From Streptomyces sp. NBC_01478 (GTDB lineage Bacteria; Actinomycetota; Actinomycetes; Streptomycetales; Streptomycetaceae), in contig NZ_CP109444.1 in NCBI RefSeq assembly GCF_036227225.1, positions 10,273,501 through 10,337,500 on the forward strand: a stretch of 64,000 bases of DNA, given 5' to 3'. This document shows, in pieces, positions 10,288 through 18,857 of the stretch. Numbering within the stretch: position 1 is the first letter of the stretch; every line of letters starts with the position of its first letter. The notes under the pieces were generated by a model. That model ran no database searches. It saw only the letters and a program-made list of their open reading frames with translations, and was not told the origin of the DNA. Made by a program: the position numbers and the translations under genes.

Positions 10288-11874
10288 ATGAGAAATCGCA
10301 CCAGAGTGACGGCCCCGGTGGCCGCCCTGATCGGTACGGCCACAGCACTGACCGTGGGTTCCCCGGCCTTCGCGGCCGGACGGGGGAACGCTGACGAGGC
10401 GAACGGAGATGGGACGACCGGACGGGGATACGGCGGCGAGGGCGCCGAGACCCTCGGCGACCCGGTGTACCCGAGCCTCGGCAACGACGGCTACCGCGTC
10501 CGCTCCTACGACCTCGACCTCGCCTACGACGCGACGACGAAACTCGTCGACGGCACGGTCACGATAGAACTGCGCACCACCGAGTCCCTGACCCGGTTCT
10601 CCCTGGACGCCCTCGGCCTCGACATCCACGAGGTCCGCGTCCAGGGCCGTAGGGCCGACTTCGAGCAGGCCGGCGAGAAACTGCGGATCACGCCCGCCAG
10701 GACGCTCCCGGCGAAGGCCCGGGTCACCGTCTGCGTGGAGTACTCCGCCGACCCGGGCCGCGCCGCCGCGCCCACCGGCGGCTGGGTCGTCACTCCCGAC
10801 GGTTTCGCGGTGTGCGGCCAGCCGAACCTGGCGCACACCGTCTTCCCCTGCAACGACCACCCCAGCGACAAGGCCGACTTCACGTTCCGGATCACCGTCC
10901 CGGACGGGCTGCGCGGGGTCGCGAACGGTCAACTGGTGCGCACCGAGCGGCTGGACGGCGACCGGACCGCGTTCGGCTACCGCTCCCGCTCACCCATGGC
11001 GACCGAGCTGGTGCAGATCACGGTCGGCGACTACGTGATCAAGGACCGGCGGGGCCCGCACGGCCTGCGGCTGCGGGACGTGGTGCCGACCGCGCGCGCC
11101 GCCGCCCTGGAACCGGCGCTCGCGCTGACGCCGGGCCAAGTCGACTGGCTCGAACAGCGCCTGGGGGCCTACCCGTTCGAGACGTACGGACTGCTGCCCT
11201 GCAACTCCGACGCCCCGAATGCCTTCGACTTCACGGGACTCGAGACCCAGACCCTCACGCTGTACAAGCCGAACTTCCTGCTCCAGGAGGAGAGCAAGAT
11301 CGGCTCGCACATGATGCACGAGCTGGTCCACTCCTGGTTCGGCAACAGCGTCAGCCCCGCCACCTGGGCCGACCTGTGGCTGAACGAGGGCCACGCCGAC
11401 TTCTACGGGCTGCTCTACCGCTACGAGCGCGGCTGGGCCGACTCCCTCGGTCTGACCACGATGGAAGCCCGCATGAAGAACACCTACGCGCGCGGCGACC
11501 AGTGGCGCCACGACTCCGGCCCGGTCGCCGCCCCGAACGCGGTCAACCTCTTCGACAGCCAGCGCTACTTGGGCGGCGTCCTCGTCCTGTACGCCCTGCG
11601 GGAGTTCATCGGCGAGGACACCTTCCACGCCGTGGAGCGCGCCTTCCTCGCCCGGTACCGCGACTCCGCGGCGACGACGGAGGACTACATCGCCGTCGCC
11701 TCGAAGGTCTCCCGCCAGGACCTGTCCGGCTTCCTGCGGGACTGGCTCTACGGTACGGCGACGCCGCGCATGCCCGGTCATCCGGACTGGACGGTGACGC
11801 CGGTGAACCCGTCCCTCACCGCCCCGCACAGCCGGACCGACGGGCACTACCGCGACAACTCGGCGACTCTCTAA
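10288..11874 (+). CDS. Secreted M1 family metallopeptidase
   Basis: A 528-residue zinc aminopeptidase-like enzyme. An N-terminal signal peptide (basic start, then VAALIGTATALTVG, cleavage after AFAA) sends it outside the cell. The zinc site is His344-Glu345-x-x-His348 (HELVH) with Glu367 (NEGHADF). The exopeptidase motif reads GLETQT rather than GxMEN, a variant I associate with secreted actinobacterial M1 enzymes. The frame is open far upstream, but the signal peptide and the divergent icd gene place the start at ATG 10288; the ribosome site there is weak. It ends 13 bp from the convergent MscS gene. Confidence 0.92.
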   Translation: MRNRTRVTAPVAALIGTATALTVGSPAFAAGRGNADEANGDGTTGRGYGGEGAETLGDPVYPSLGNDGYRVRSYDLDLAYDATTKLVDGTVTIELRTTESLTRFSLDALGLDIHEVRVQGRRADFEQAGEKLRITPARTLPAKARVTVCVEYSADPGRAAAPTGGWVVTPDGFAVCGQPNLAHTVFPCNDHPSDKADFTFRITVPDGLRGVANGQLVRTERLDGDRTAFGYRSRSPMATELVQITVGDYVIKDRRGPHGLRLRDVVPTARAAALEPALALTPGQVDWLEQRLGAYPFETYGLLPCNSDAPNAFDFTGLETQTLTLYKPNFLLQEESKIGSHMMHELVHSWFGNSVSPATWADLWLNEGHADFYGLLYRYERGWADSLGLTTMEARMKNTYARGDQWRHDSGPVAAPNAVNLFDSQRYLGGVLVLYALREFIGEDTFHAVERAFLARYRDSAATTEDYIAVASKVSRQDLSGFLRDWLYGTATPRMPGHPDWTVTPVNPSLTAPHSRTDGHYRDNSATL

Positions 11875-11887
11875 GCCAGTTGATCCG

Positions 11888-12985
11888 TCAGTCGAGCCGG
11901 GTGGAGGGGACTTCGCCCGGCTCGTCCTCCGGGATCCGCTGCTGCGGTATGGCGATGGACCCCTGCTGGAGCGCCACCGTCCGTGTCGGTGCCGGAATGC
12001 GGATGCCCTCGTCCCGATACCGCTTGTGCAGGCGCTTGATGAACTCGTGCTTGATACGGAACTGGTCGCTGAACTCGCCGACACCCAGGATCACCGTGAA
12101 GCCGATCCGGGAGTCGCCGAAGGTGTGGAAGCGGATCGCCGGTTCGTGCTCCGGGATCGCGCCGGTGATGTCGGTCATGACCTCGCCGATGACCTCCATG
12201 GTCACCCGCTCGACATGCTCCAGGTCGCTGTCGTAGCCGACGCCCACCTGGACCAGGATCGTCAACTCCTGCTCGGGACGCATGAAGTTGGTCATGTTCG
12301 TCTTGGCGAGCTGGCCGTTCGGTATCACGACGAGGTTGTTGGAGAGCGCCCGTACGGTCGTCTGGCGCCAGTTGATGTCCTCGACGTACCCCTCCTCGCC
12401 GCTGCTCAACTTGATGTAGTCGCCGGGCTGGACGGTCTTCGAGGCGAGGATGTGGATGCCCGCGAACAGGTTGGCGAGCGTGTCCTGAAGAGCGAGCGCC
12501 ACGGCGAGGCCGCCGACGCCGAGGGCGGTGAGCATCGGCGCTATCGAGATGCCCAGGGTCTGGAGCATCACCAGGAAGCCGATGGCCAGGACCAGTATCC
12601 GGGTGATGTTGACGAAGATCGTGGCCGAACCGGCAACCCCGGAGCGGGAGTTGGTGACCGCCCGGACCAGACCCGCTATCACCCGGGCCGCCGACACCGT
12701 CACGGCGAGGATGATCAGCACCTTGAGGCTCTGGTTGACCTGGTGCTGGACCGTGTGCGTCAACGGCAGCACCGCCCCCGCGGCCGCCGCGCCACCGGCG
12801 ACCGCCGACCACGGCAGCGCGGTCCGCAGGGCGTCCACCATCACGTCGTCGCCGCTCCAGCGCGTACGGTCGGCGTGCTTGCCGAGCCAGCGCAGCAGCA
12901 CGCGCAGCAGGAAGGCCGCCAACAGGCCCGAGGCCAGGGCGATTCCGGCGAGCATGAAGTCGTCCAGGGTCGGCGTGCGGTTCAT
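11888..12985 (-). CDS. MscS-family mechanosensitive channel
   Basis: A 365-residue inner-membrane channel. Hydrophobic segments occur at about 8-30, 56-76, 86-108 and 127-146, followed by the pore helix (LTALGVGGLAVALALQDTLA) near 150-180, which is the MscS signature. The cytoplasmic beta domain follows (VQPGDYIKL, VEDINWRQTTVR, NNLVVIPNGQL) and then the alpha/beta part. It releases solutes on hypo-osmotic shock. The family match is strong from the pore helix and the PNG loop. Confidence 0.94.
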   Translation of the reverse strand: MNRTPTLDDFMLAGIALASGLLAAFLLRVLLRWLGKHADRTRWSGDDVMVDALRTALPWSAVAGGAAAAGAVLPLTHTVQHQVNQSLKVLIILAVTVSAARVIAGLVRAVTNSRSGVAGSATIFVNITRILVLAIGFLVMLQTLGISIAPMLTALGVGGLAVALALQDTLANLFAGIHILASKTVQPGDYIKLSSGEEGYVEDINWRQTTVRALSNNLVVIPNGQLAKTNMTNFMRPEQELTILVQVGVGYDSDLEHVERVTMEVIGEVMTDITGAIPEHEPAIRFHTFGDSRIGFTVILGVGEFSDQFRIKHEFIKRLHKRYRDEGIRIPAPTRTVALQQGSIAIPQQRIPEDEPGEVPSTRLD

Positions 12986-13133
12986 CGGTCACCTCCGGGG
13001 AGAGAAGCCACGGCGAAGAGGGCCGCCGAAGGCCGGATGTGAAGTGTCGTCACGTTGCCACCTGCTCGAATTGCGGGCATTGCCGGAGTTGCCATCGCGC
13101 CGGCCGGGCGGACCCGTGCACCGACGCGACCGC

Positions 13134-13638
13134 TCATCCTGCCGTATCGGGGAGGGGAGTTCGTACCTGGTCCGGGGCTGTGAGCACGACTTTCGGACGA
13201 TTCCCTTTGCCGCCGTGGACCTCGTCGCCCGCGACCCACGAAGCGTCGTGGCCGGCGTCCGGGAACCGGGTGGTCATGCGGGTGGCACGTTCTGGTTCGG
13301 TCGCGAAGGCGGTGTCCTCGCCGAGTCCGGCATCCCGGCAGAGACCGGGGCCGGCCGTCCACGAGCGCGGGACATACAGTTCCCGATCCACCGCCGCGTG
13401 CCCGCTGCGACCGGCGTAGACCAGGTGGACGGCGACCGGTGTGTTGTCGATCCTGCCCGCGGTGCCGATGTATTGGCGCTGGACGCCGACCGAGCAGGTG
13501 CTGCATGCCGTCCGGGGCGGTCTCCCCGGCCCACTCCGCGATGGTCCAGCAGTTCTTGCGCGGCAGGTCCGACAGCGGCCCGAGCACCAACTTCCGGACC
13601 CGGCGCCGGGGTTCGACCCGCAGCCATCGCCTGAGCAC
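13134..13638 (-). pseudogene. IS701-like transposase remnant
   Basis: Two minus-strand frames carry pieces of a DDE transposase of the IS701/IS4-like type. The upstream piece (about 13486-13638) reads EPRRRVRKLVLGPL, then KNCWTIAEWAGETAPDGMQHLL, the usual N-terminal block. The downstream piece (about 13134-13480) reads VQRQYIGTAGRIDNT, then DRELYVPRSWT and VAGDEVHGG. The segment that normally joins them, holding the first catalytic Asp (VDETG), is missing, so there is an internal deletion plus a frame change. Everything after the DEVHG motif has been lost. The remainder of 12986-13736 shows no other gene. Confidence 0.75.
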
Positions 13639-13736
13639 TTGTTGTCTTCACAGACCACGATGACCACCGGTGGCCGCACAGTCCGTGCAACCGGCTGTCC
13701 CTCTGAAATGAGCACATGCCGGCCGGTGGGTCTCGT

Positions 13737-14531
13737 ATGGTGAAGACCATGCGGATCACTGTGCTGGGGGGCTGTGGTGCGTGGCCGTCGGCCGGTCTGG
13801 CGTGCAGTGGTTTCCTCGTGGAGCACGAGGGCTTTCGGCTCGTCGTCGACCTCGGATACGCCGCCCTGCCCCGGCTGTTGGAGCATACGGCTCCGCACGG
13901 CGTCGACGCGGTGCTGATCAGTCATGGGCACCCCGACCACTGTGCCGACCTGAACCCGCTGCTGCGGGCCAGGGCCCTGGACGACGACCCGCCGCCCGCA
14001 CTGCCGGTCTTCGCCCCACCCCGGGCTCTCGATGCGGTCCTCGCCCTGGACCGGCCGGGAATGCTCGACGCCTCCTACCTGCTGCACGAGTTCACACCGG
14101 GCGCGCGGTTCGAGATCGGTCCGTTCGAGGCAGCCACGCGGCTGTTGCCGCACTGGGTGCCCAACGCGGGCATCCGGCTGACGGCCGGCGGGCAGCACCT
14201 GGCCTACACCGGTGACACCGGGCCGTGCCCCGACATCACGGACCTGGCGCGGGACGCCGATGTACTCATTGCCGAGGCCACCTATGCCGAGGAAGTGCCC
14301 GAGCACTCCGCGCAGTACCTCTCCAGCGCGCGGCAGGCCGGCCAGTACGCCGCTCAAGCGCAGGTGGGTCGCCTCTTGCTCACCCATCTATGGCCCGGAT
14401 CGGACCCACATGCCTCCGTGGACGCTGCCCGCCGCGCATACGAAGGCGGCATCACGGTCGCTGACAGTGGTCTCGTCATCGACCTCCACCGAGACATCCA
14501 GGTCCATCGCCACGCCGAACAGGACCGGTGA
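13737..14531 (+). CDS. MBL-fold metallo-hydrolase (RNase Z-like)
   Basis: A 264-residue metallo-beta-lactamase fold protein. The metal motif SHGHPDHCADLNPL places His63, His65, Asp67 and His68. Further ligands are in the YTGDTGPCPD block (Asp), and LLLTHLWPGSD holds the final His. It resembles the RNase Z/ElaC-like phosphodiesterase branch, though no exosite arm is obvious. Three starts are possible (ATG 13737, GTG 13740, ATG 13749); I took 13737 because GGTGGG lies 7 nt upstream, but MRITVLGGCG from 13749 is the typical opening. Confidence 0.85.
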   Translation: MVKTMRITVLGGCGAWPSAGLACSGFLVEHEGFRLVVDLGYAALPRLLEHTAPHGVDAVLISHGHPDHCADLNPLLRARALDDDPPPALPVFAPPRALDAVLALDRPGMLDASYLLHEFTPGARFEIGPFEAATRLLPHWVPNAGIRLTAGGQHLAYTGDTGPCPDITDLARDADVLIAEATYAEEVPEHSAQYLSSARQAGQYAAQAQVGRLLLTHLWPGSDPHASVDAARRAYEGGITVADSGLVIDLHRDIQVHRHAEQDR

Positions 14532-14615
14532 GACCACTTCCCGAGACCGGACACCCACACCGAACTTGCAACCACTCTGCCCGTGCGACCGGCGGAACGT
14601 GCGGGCCCTCGCGGA

Positions 14616-15665
14616 CTACTCGCGTCGCTGATACTCCGTACCGGGAGGGAGAAGGCATCCGAGTTGTTCGAGATAGTCGTACGTCCTGCTCGGCAACGCA
14701 CTGTTCGCCATCGATGTCCTGAATTGCTCCAGGATGCGTGAATATCCTTGGATCGGGGCGTCTCCGGTGTTGAACGCGTACCACCATTGACCGTTCAGAT
14801 ACTTGGCGAGTTCACCGGCCAGGGCACCATCCCGATCCAGCCCGGAAAGACGGCACACCAGGTCTCGTAAATCGAGTACGTCCAGCGCGTGCTCCATGAT
14901 CTGCCGCGGTGTCATGGCAGGCACTCGCCTGCCGGTCGCGTTGATCGTCGAATAGGCAATCGGGCTGTTTGAATGAGGCGAGGTCCATACGCGCGCATTG
15001 GCAACGTAACCTAGGACGCTGATTTCACCCATCGCCCCCGACACACGGACGCCCGGTATTCGTGCGACCGAATACATGCCTTCGGAAACTCCTTCGCTCT
15101 CGTTCAGCACCCGTAGACCATCCTCGTCCACGAAGAGCACCCGGACATTGATCTCGACGCCCTTGCTGAACGGACTGCCCATGAGGAGTTCGCCGTACAT
15201 ATAACCTTGGCCATGGAGTCCGCACGCAACGACGTCGGCGTCTGTGAGCCTGGCGGACAGCACAGGAATGGCCTGGTTGGCATGCGCTCCGTACCCGTAG
15301 TTGAGGAGCTTCACCTCAAGGGTGGCAGGATTCCGATTGGCACCGTAGGCCAGCACCGGAAAGCGCTCGGAGAGCGGCGGGAGCCCGGCGTCCGCCAGAA
15401 AACGGTCGATCGGCACCGTGCGGCCACCGTGCGTGACCTCATACCCCTCATCGGACCCTGACTCCATGACCGGAAGTACCGAGCCGTCGAAATACAGGTA
15501 GTGACCGGTGGGGCAATCGCCGGGATAGCTCTCAGGGAAACGCCGGGCCGGAACCCAGGCTCTGGATGACGATGGCTGCTGCTTGTCACCGCCCCGGGGA
15601 GGTCCTGGGGCGGATCCGGGTGAGTTGCTGGGCACGAGCGGCTCCTGAAGCAGGTTGTGGGACAT
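14616..15665 (-). CDS. Hypothetical protein, possible gamma-glutamylcyclotransferase-like fold
   Basis: A 349-residue protein in a region with noticeably lower GC and weaker third-position bias than its neighbours. The first 45 residues are Pro/Ser-rich. The only suggestive motif is VLAYGANRNPATLEVKLL at about residue 105, which resembles the YGxN opening of gamma-glutamylcyclotransferase-like proteins and is followed by GQGYMYGELL. The start is uncertain: ATG 15665 has no strong ribosome site, and the frame extends to 15746. It lies 17 bp downstream of the next minus-strand gene and probably shares its transcript. Likely acquired horizontally. Confidence 0.6.
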   Translation of the reverse strand: MSHNLLQEPLVPSNSPGSAPGPPRGGDKQQPSSSRAWVPARRFPESYPGDCPTGHYLYFDGSVLPVMESGSDEGYEVTHGGRTVPIDRFLADAGLPPLSERFPVLAYGANRNPATLEVKLLNYGYGAHANQAIPVLSARLTDADVVACGLHGQGYMYGELLMGSPFSKGVEINVRVLFVDEDGLRVLNESEGVSEGMYSVARIPGVRVSGAMGEISVLGYVANARVWTSPHSNSPIAYSTINATGRRVPAMTPRQIMEHALDVLDLRDLVCRLSGLDRDGALAGELAKYLNGQWWYAFNTGDAPIQGYSRILEQFRTSMANSALPSRTYDYLEQLGCLLPPGTEYQRRE

Positions 15666-15682
15666 CACCACAGCACCGGTGA

Positions 15683-16432
15683 TCAATCGGCACCGGTTCG
15701 CCCCCACGCCCATCCAAGACGGTACGTAGCATCCACGTGCAGCCATGTGCCGGTCTTGGGTACGACCCGCCAGTACAGAAGCCGGCCATTTTCGACAATC
15801 AACGGTCTGTCACTCCCGTTCACAGGCTTGTATGGACTGCGTTCTCCGATTCGGAATTCACCCGACGCCAAGCGGCAGGGCTTGCCCTGAGGGAAGAAGA
15901 CGAAGATCGTCAATGATCGGATCGGCCGCTCGATATGGGTACAGAAATCCTCCTCTTCGGCGCCGTCAAATGCGCCCGTGAAGGTCATTTCGTTCGTGAT
16001 TCTGGTTGTACTGCTCACCGCCAAGTCGGGGAGCGGAACCGAGATGACCTTGGCCACCGGGAAGTGGGTCGACTCGTAACTGGCTATGGAATGATTTCCG
16101 GTGTGGCTGGCACATCGGCCCTCGATATTGCCCCTCGAGGCATACCGGAAGACCATCCCATTGCCTTTGTCCGATTCTCGGCGAATCAGATACGAATCAG
16201 ACAGGATTGCTGTCCCGGGATTCCTTTGCGGATCGTCTGCGCTACTTTCGGTGAGATCCAGGATCTTGGCCACGTCCTGCACCGAGAAGGAGGCGCTCTC
16301 GTGCATGTCCCGGAATTTGATCGATTCATGCCTTGGCATCCGGATACGGGAGTCGCTCCACGAGCGCTGCAGAAGCGCGGCGAAAATCGTGGCGACTGCG
16401 GAGAGAATGCCGAGCGAGACCGCGAGAATCAT
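15683..16432 (-). CDS. Membrane-anchored hypothetical protein
   Basis: A 249-residue protein with a single N-terminal hydrophobic helix (ILAVSLGILSAVATIFAALL, residues 2-21) followed by a soluble region; I do not recognise the fold. The GC is lower than the window average and codon use is atypical, as for the next gene. Its ATG overlaps the stop of a 35-codon reading frame upstream (ATGA at 16429-16432), suggesting translational coupling. It is the probable second gene of a short foreign operon between two decayed transposases. Confidence 0.6.
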   Translation of the reverse strand: MILAVSLGILSAVATIFAALLQRSWSDSRIRMPRHESIKFRDMHESASFSVQDVAKILDLTESSADDPQRNPGTAILSDSYLIRRESDKGNGMVFRYASRGNIEGRCASHTGNHSIASYESTHFPVAKVISVPLPDLAVSSTTRITNEMTFTGAFDGAEEEDFCTHIERPIRSLTIFVFFPQGKPCRLASGEFRIGERSPYKPVNGSDRPLIVENGRLLYWRVVPKTGTWLHVDATYRLGWAWGRTGAD

Positions 16433-16536
16433 CGCCGCCCCGTCACATGCGGCGCACTGCTCACCGAAGCCTCGACGGTATCGGTTTCAGTGGAGAGCGC
16501 AGCAGGGACAGCCGATAAGTGATCCTTGACCAGCAT
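16429..16536 (-). CDS. Short reading frame coupled to the membrane protein gene
   Basis: A 35-codon frame, MLVKDHLSAVPAALSTETD onward, ending in TGRR. Its stop overlaps the ATG of the next gene (ATGA). A GGGGGGA run lies about 7 nt before the ATG at 16536. It could be a small protein or a translated leader that sets expression of the next gene. The evidence is only the coupling and the ribosome site. Confidence 0.35.
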   Translation of the reverse strand: MLVKDHLSAVPAALSTETDTVEASVSSAPHVTGRR

Positions 16537-16619
16537 GAACATTCCCCCCGAGGAAGCTTTAAGTTCACGTATTCCGAGTCGGCCACCCATTGCGAGCGTC
16601 GCGATCGTAGCGCACCGGG

Positions 16620-17033
16620 CTTCCTGTAGGAACGGCCGTTGGCCGGTCGAGATCAAGAAGGCCTACTGCATCGCCGTGATCAAGACCAACCAGTGTGCCG
16701 CCTCCGGGGCGGGGCACGGACGCCGTGAGTCCCGCTCGGTGAAAAACCTGCGCCGTCACCGACCGGCTCGGCGGAATCGCCTTCCCTCACGCCCGCCCGG
16801 CCATCCGCGTCCACCGCCGCCGCAAGCGGACCGGCCGGCGCGAGACCCGTGAGAGTGTCTGCGCCGGGACCGCACCACAGGCCATGGCAACCCTGCGCAA
16901 CTCCGCCATCGGCGTGCTGAAAACCCTCGGAGGCGACAACATCGCCAAGACCACCCGAGCGATCCGCGACGAGCCCCAAGGAGCACTCCCCGTCCTGGGC
17001 ATCACCAACAACCCGGACAGCTACGGAACTTGA
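16620..17033 (+). pseudogene. ISAs1-like transposase remnant
   Basis: Plus-strand fragments of one transposase remain in order: YCIAVIKTNQ, then GHGRRESRSVK, then VTDRLGGIAFPHARPAIRVH, and the C-terminal MATLRNSAIGVLKTLGGDN running to the stop at 17031-17033. A frameshift lies in the AAAAA run at 16742-16746. The block normally found between the KRTGRRETRESV and GTAPQAMATL segments, which holds the catalytic Glu region, has been deleted, and so has one after KTNQ. The element is inactive. The family name is from memory of ISAs1-type C-termini. Confidence 0.7.
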
Positions 17034-17158
17034 TCAAGGCCTGCAAGGGAGCCGTGTACACCCCGTGGCACCTGAGAGCTGCCGAGGTTGAACTCGTAGT
17101 GCCGTGGAGCAGGCACGGTGCCGGTGAGAACCTGGCCCTGATGACCGGTCCCACAAAA

Positions 17159-17191
17159 CGAGAGGGCGCACCGGGACGGTGCGCCCTCTCG
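17159..17191. terminator. Strong hairpin
   Basis: A perfect 14-bp stem (17159-17172 with 17178-17191) with a 5-nt loop and an A-run just before it. It lies 126 bp after the transposase remnant and before the kinase operon. No intact plus-strand gene precedes it. The rest of 17034-17417 shows nothing beyond this and a candidate promoter. Confidence 0.55.
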
Positions 17192-17358
17192 GTGTTGTGC
17201 CGTTTTGCGAAGCTTCAGCCACATGCGCCACTGCCTTGACGACACTTGCGGTAGCCATTGCTGTCAGAAAGACACGCATCCGACCACCGCCATTCTTGTT
17301 CCTGCTGGTGCCCCAACTCGGCAGATATATCCACGAGTTGATCGATGATCAGAAACGC

Positions 17359-17388
17359 TTGACGTGGTGTGCGGCCCGGCGGCAGGCT
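17359..17388 (+). promoter_or_regulatory. Candidate promoter of the FGGY kinase operon
   Basis: TTGACG (17359-17364) and CAGGCT (17383-17388) are separated by 18 bp, a plausible housekeeping-type Streptomyces promoter about 30 bp before the kinase start. The -10 match is weak. Confidence 0.35.
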
Positions 17389-17417
17389 GTCGGGCGTTGA
17401 TCTACGAGAGGGGTGGT

Positions 17418-18857
17418 ATGACGGGTCCGGTACTCGCCGTCGACCAGGGAACATCCGGCACGAAAGCCCTGGTGATCTGTCCCGAACGCGGCGTGATCGG
17501 CACCGGGTTCGTCTCGGTGGGGACCCGTCGGCTGCCGGGTGGCCTGGTCGAGGCCGACCCCGAGGAACTGTACGAGTCGGTGATCGTCGCCGGGCGCCGC
17601 GCGCTCGCCGAGGCCGACGAACCCGTGACGGCGCTGGGCCTCGCCAACCAGGGCGAGACGGTGCTCGCCTGGGACCCCGACACCGGAATGCCGCTCACCG
17701 ACGCACTCGTCTGGCAGGACCGGCGTGCCGAGAGCGTCTGCGCCGAACTCGTCGCGCACGCCGACGAGTTGCGACTGCTGACCGGGCTGCCGCTCGACCC
17801 CTACTTCGCCGCACCCAAGATGGCCTGGATCCGCCGCCACCTCACCCGCGACGGCATGGTCACCACCAGCGACTCCTGGCTGGTCCACCGCCTCACCGGC
17901 ACCCATGTCACCGACGCCGCGACCGCCGGCCGCACCCAACTCCTCGCCCTCGACACGGCCGCCTGGTCGCCCAGGGCCCTCGACCTGTACGGCCTGTCCG
18001 GCGAGCGCCTCCCGGGTGTCGTCGACTGCGCCGGACCCATCGGTACGACCACCGTGTTCGGCACGGAGATACCCCTCACCGGACTCGTCGTGGACCAGCA
18101 GGCGGCGCTGCTCGCCCAGCGCGTCACCGCGCCCGGCGGCGCCAAGTGCACCTACGGCACAGGGGCGTTCCTCCTCGCGCACACCGGCGACACACCCCGG
18201 CGCGGCGACTCGGGACTGGTGAGCTGCGTCGCGTGGCGGCTCGGCGGGCGGACCGGCTACTGCCTCGACGGGCAGGTGTACACCGCCGCGTCCGCCGTCC
18301 GCTGGCTCACCGATCTCGGCGTCATCACCGGCGCCGCCGACCTGGACCGGGTGGGCGGCGCGGTACCGGACGCGGGCGGTGTCACCTTCGTCCCGGCCCT
18401 CGCCGGGCTAGCCGCCCCCTGGTGGCGCGGCGACCTGCGCGGCTCGCTCACCGGACTCGCCCTCGACACCACCTCCGGACACCTGGTGCGCGCCCTGTGC
18501 GAGGGCCTCGCCGCGCAGGTCGTCGAACTCGCCGAAGCCGCCGCGACCGACCTCGGCACCCCGCTGGACGTGCTGCGCGTCGACGGCGGCCTGACCCGCT
18601 CGGCCCTGCTCATGCAGACCCAGGCCGACCTCCTGCAACGCCCCGTCGAGGTGTCCGCACTGCCCGACGCGACCGCCCTCGGCGTGGGCACCCTGGCCCA
18701 ACTCGGCGCGGAACCGGGACTGACGCTCGCCGACGCCCTGCCCGACTGGAAACCCGCCGCCGTCTACGAACCGCGCATCACCCCCGACCACGCGGCCGAA
18801 CGCCTCGCCGCCTTCCGCACCGAAGTCACCGCCCTGCTCGACCGGGCACCCGTATGA
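17418..18857 (+). CDS. FGGY-family carbohydrate kinase (glycerol kinase-like)
   Basis: A 479-residue sugar or polyol kinase of the FGGY family. The N-terminal phosphate loop is AVDQGTSGTKALV, and the second domain has CTYGTGAFLLAHTG and the adenosine motif VDGGLTRSALLMQ. It resembles glycerol kinase most, but the next two genes are FAD dehydrogenases, so the kinase may feed a phosphorylated polyol into them. ATG 17418 has GAGAGGGG about 5 nt upstream. It overlaps the next gene by ATGA, and all three genes are coupled. Confidence 0.88.
   Translation: MTGPVLAVDQGTSGTKALVICPERGVIGTGFVSVGTRRLPGGLVEADPEELYESVIVAGRRALAEADEPVTALGLANQGETVLAWDPDTGMPLTDALVWQDRRAESVCAELVAHADELRLLTGLPLDPYFAAPKMAWIRRHLTRDGMVTTSDSWLVHRLTGTHVTDAATAGRTQLLALDTAAWSPRALDLYGLSGERLPGVVDCAGPIGTTTVFGTEIPLTGLVVDQQAALLAQRVTAPGGAKCTYGTGAFLLAHTGDTPRRGDSGLVSCVAWRLGGRTGYCLDGQVYTAASAVRWLTDLGVITGAADLDRVGGAVPDAGGVTFVPALAGLAAPWWRGDLRGSLTGLALDTTSGHLVRALCEGLAAQVVELAEAAATDLGTPLDVLRVDGGLTRSALLMQTQADLLQRPVEVSALPDATALGVGTLAQLGAEPGLTLADALPDWKPAAVYEPRITPDHAAERLAAFRTEVTALLDRAPV

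Noticed and set aside
17159..17191. The strong hairpin looked at first like a tRNA acceptor or anticodon arm.
   Set aside because: No cloverleaf can be built around it; there is no T-arm consensus or CCA-type end.
17215..17454. A 79-codon minus-strand frame with three Cys residues upstream of the FGGY kinase.
   Set aside because: It overlaps the kinase start and the candidate promoter, lacks a ribosome site and has no domain.
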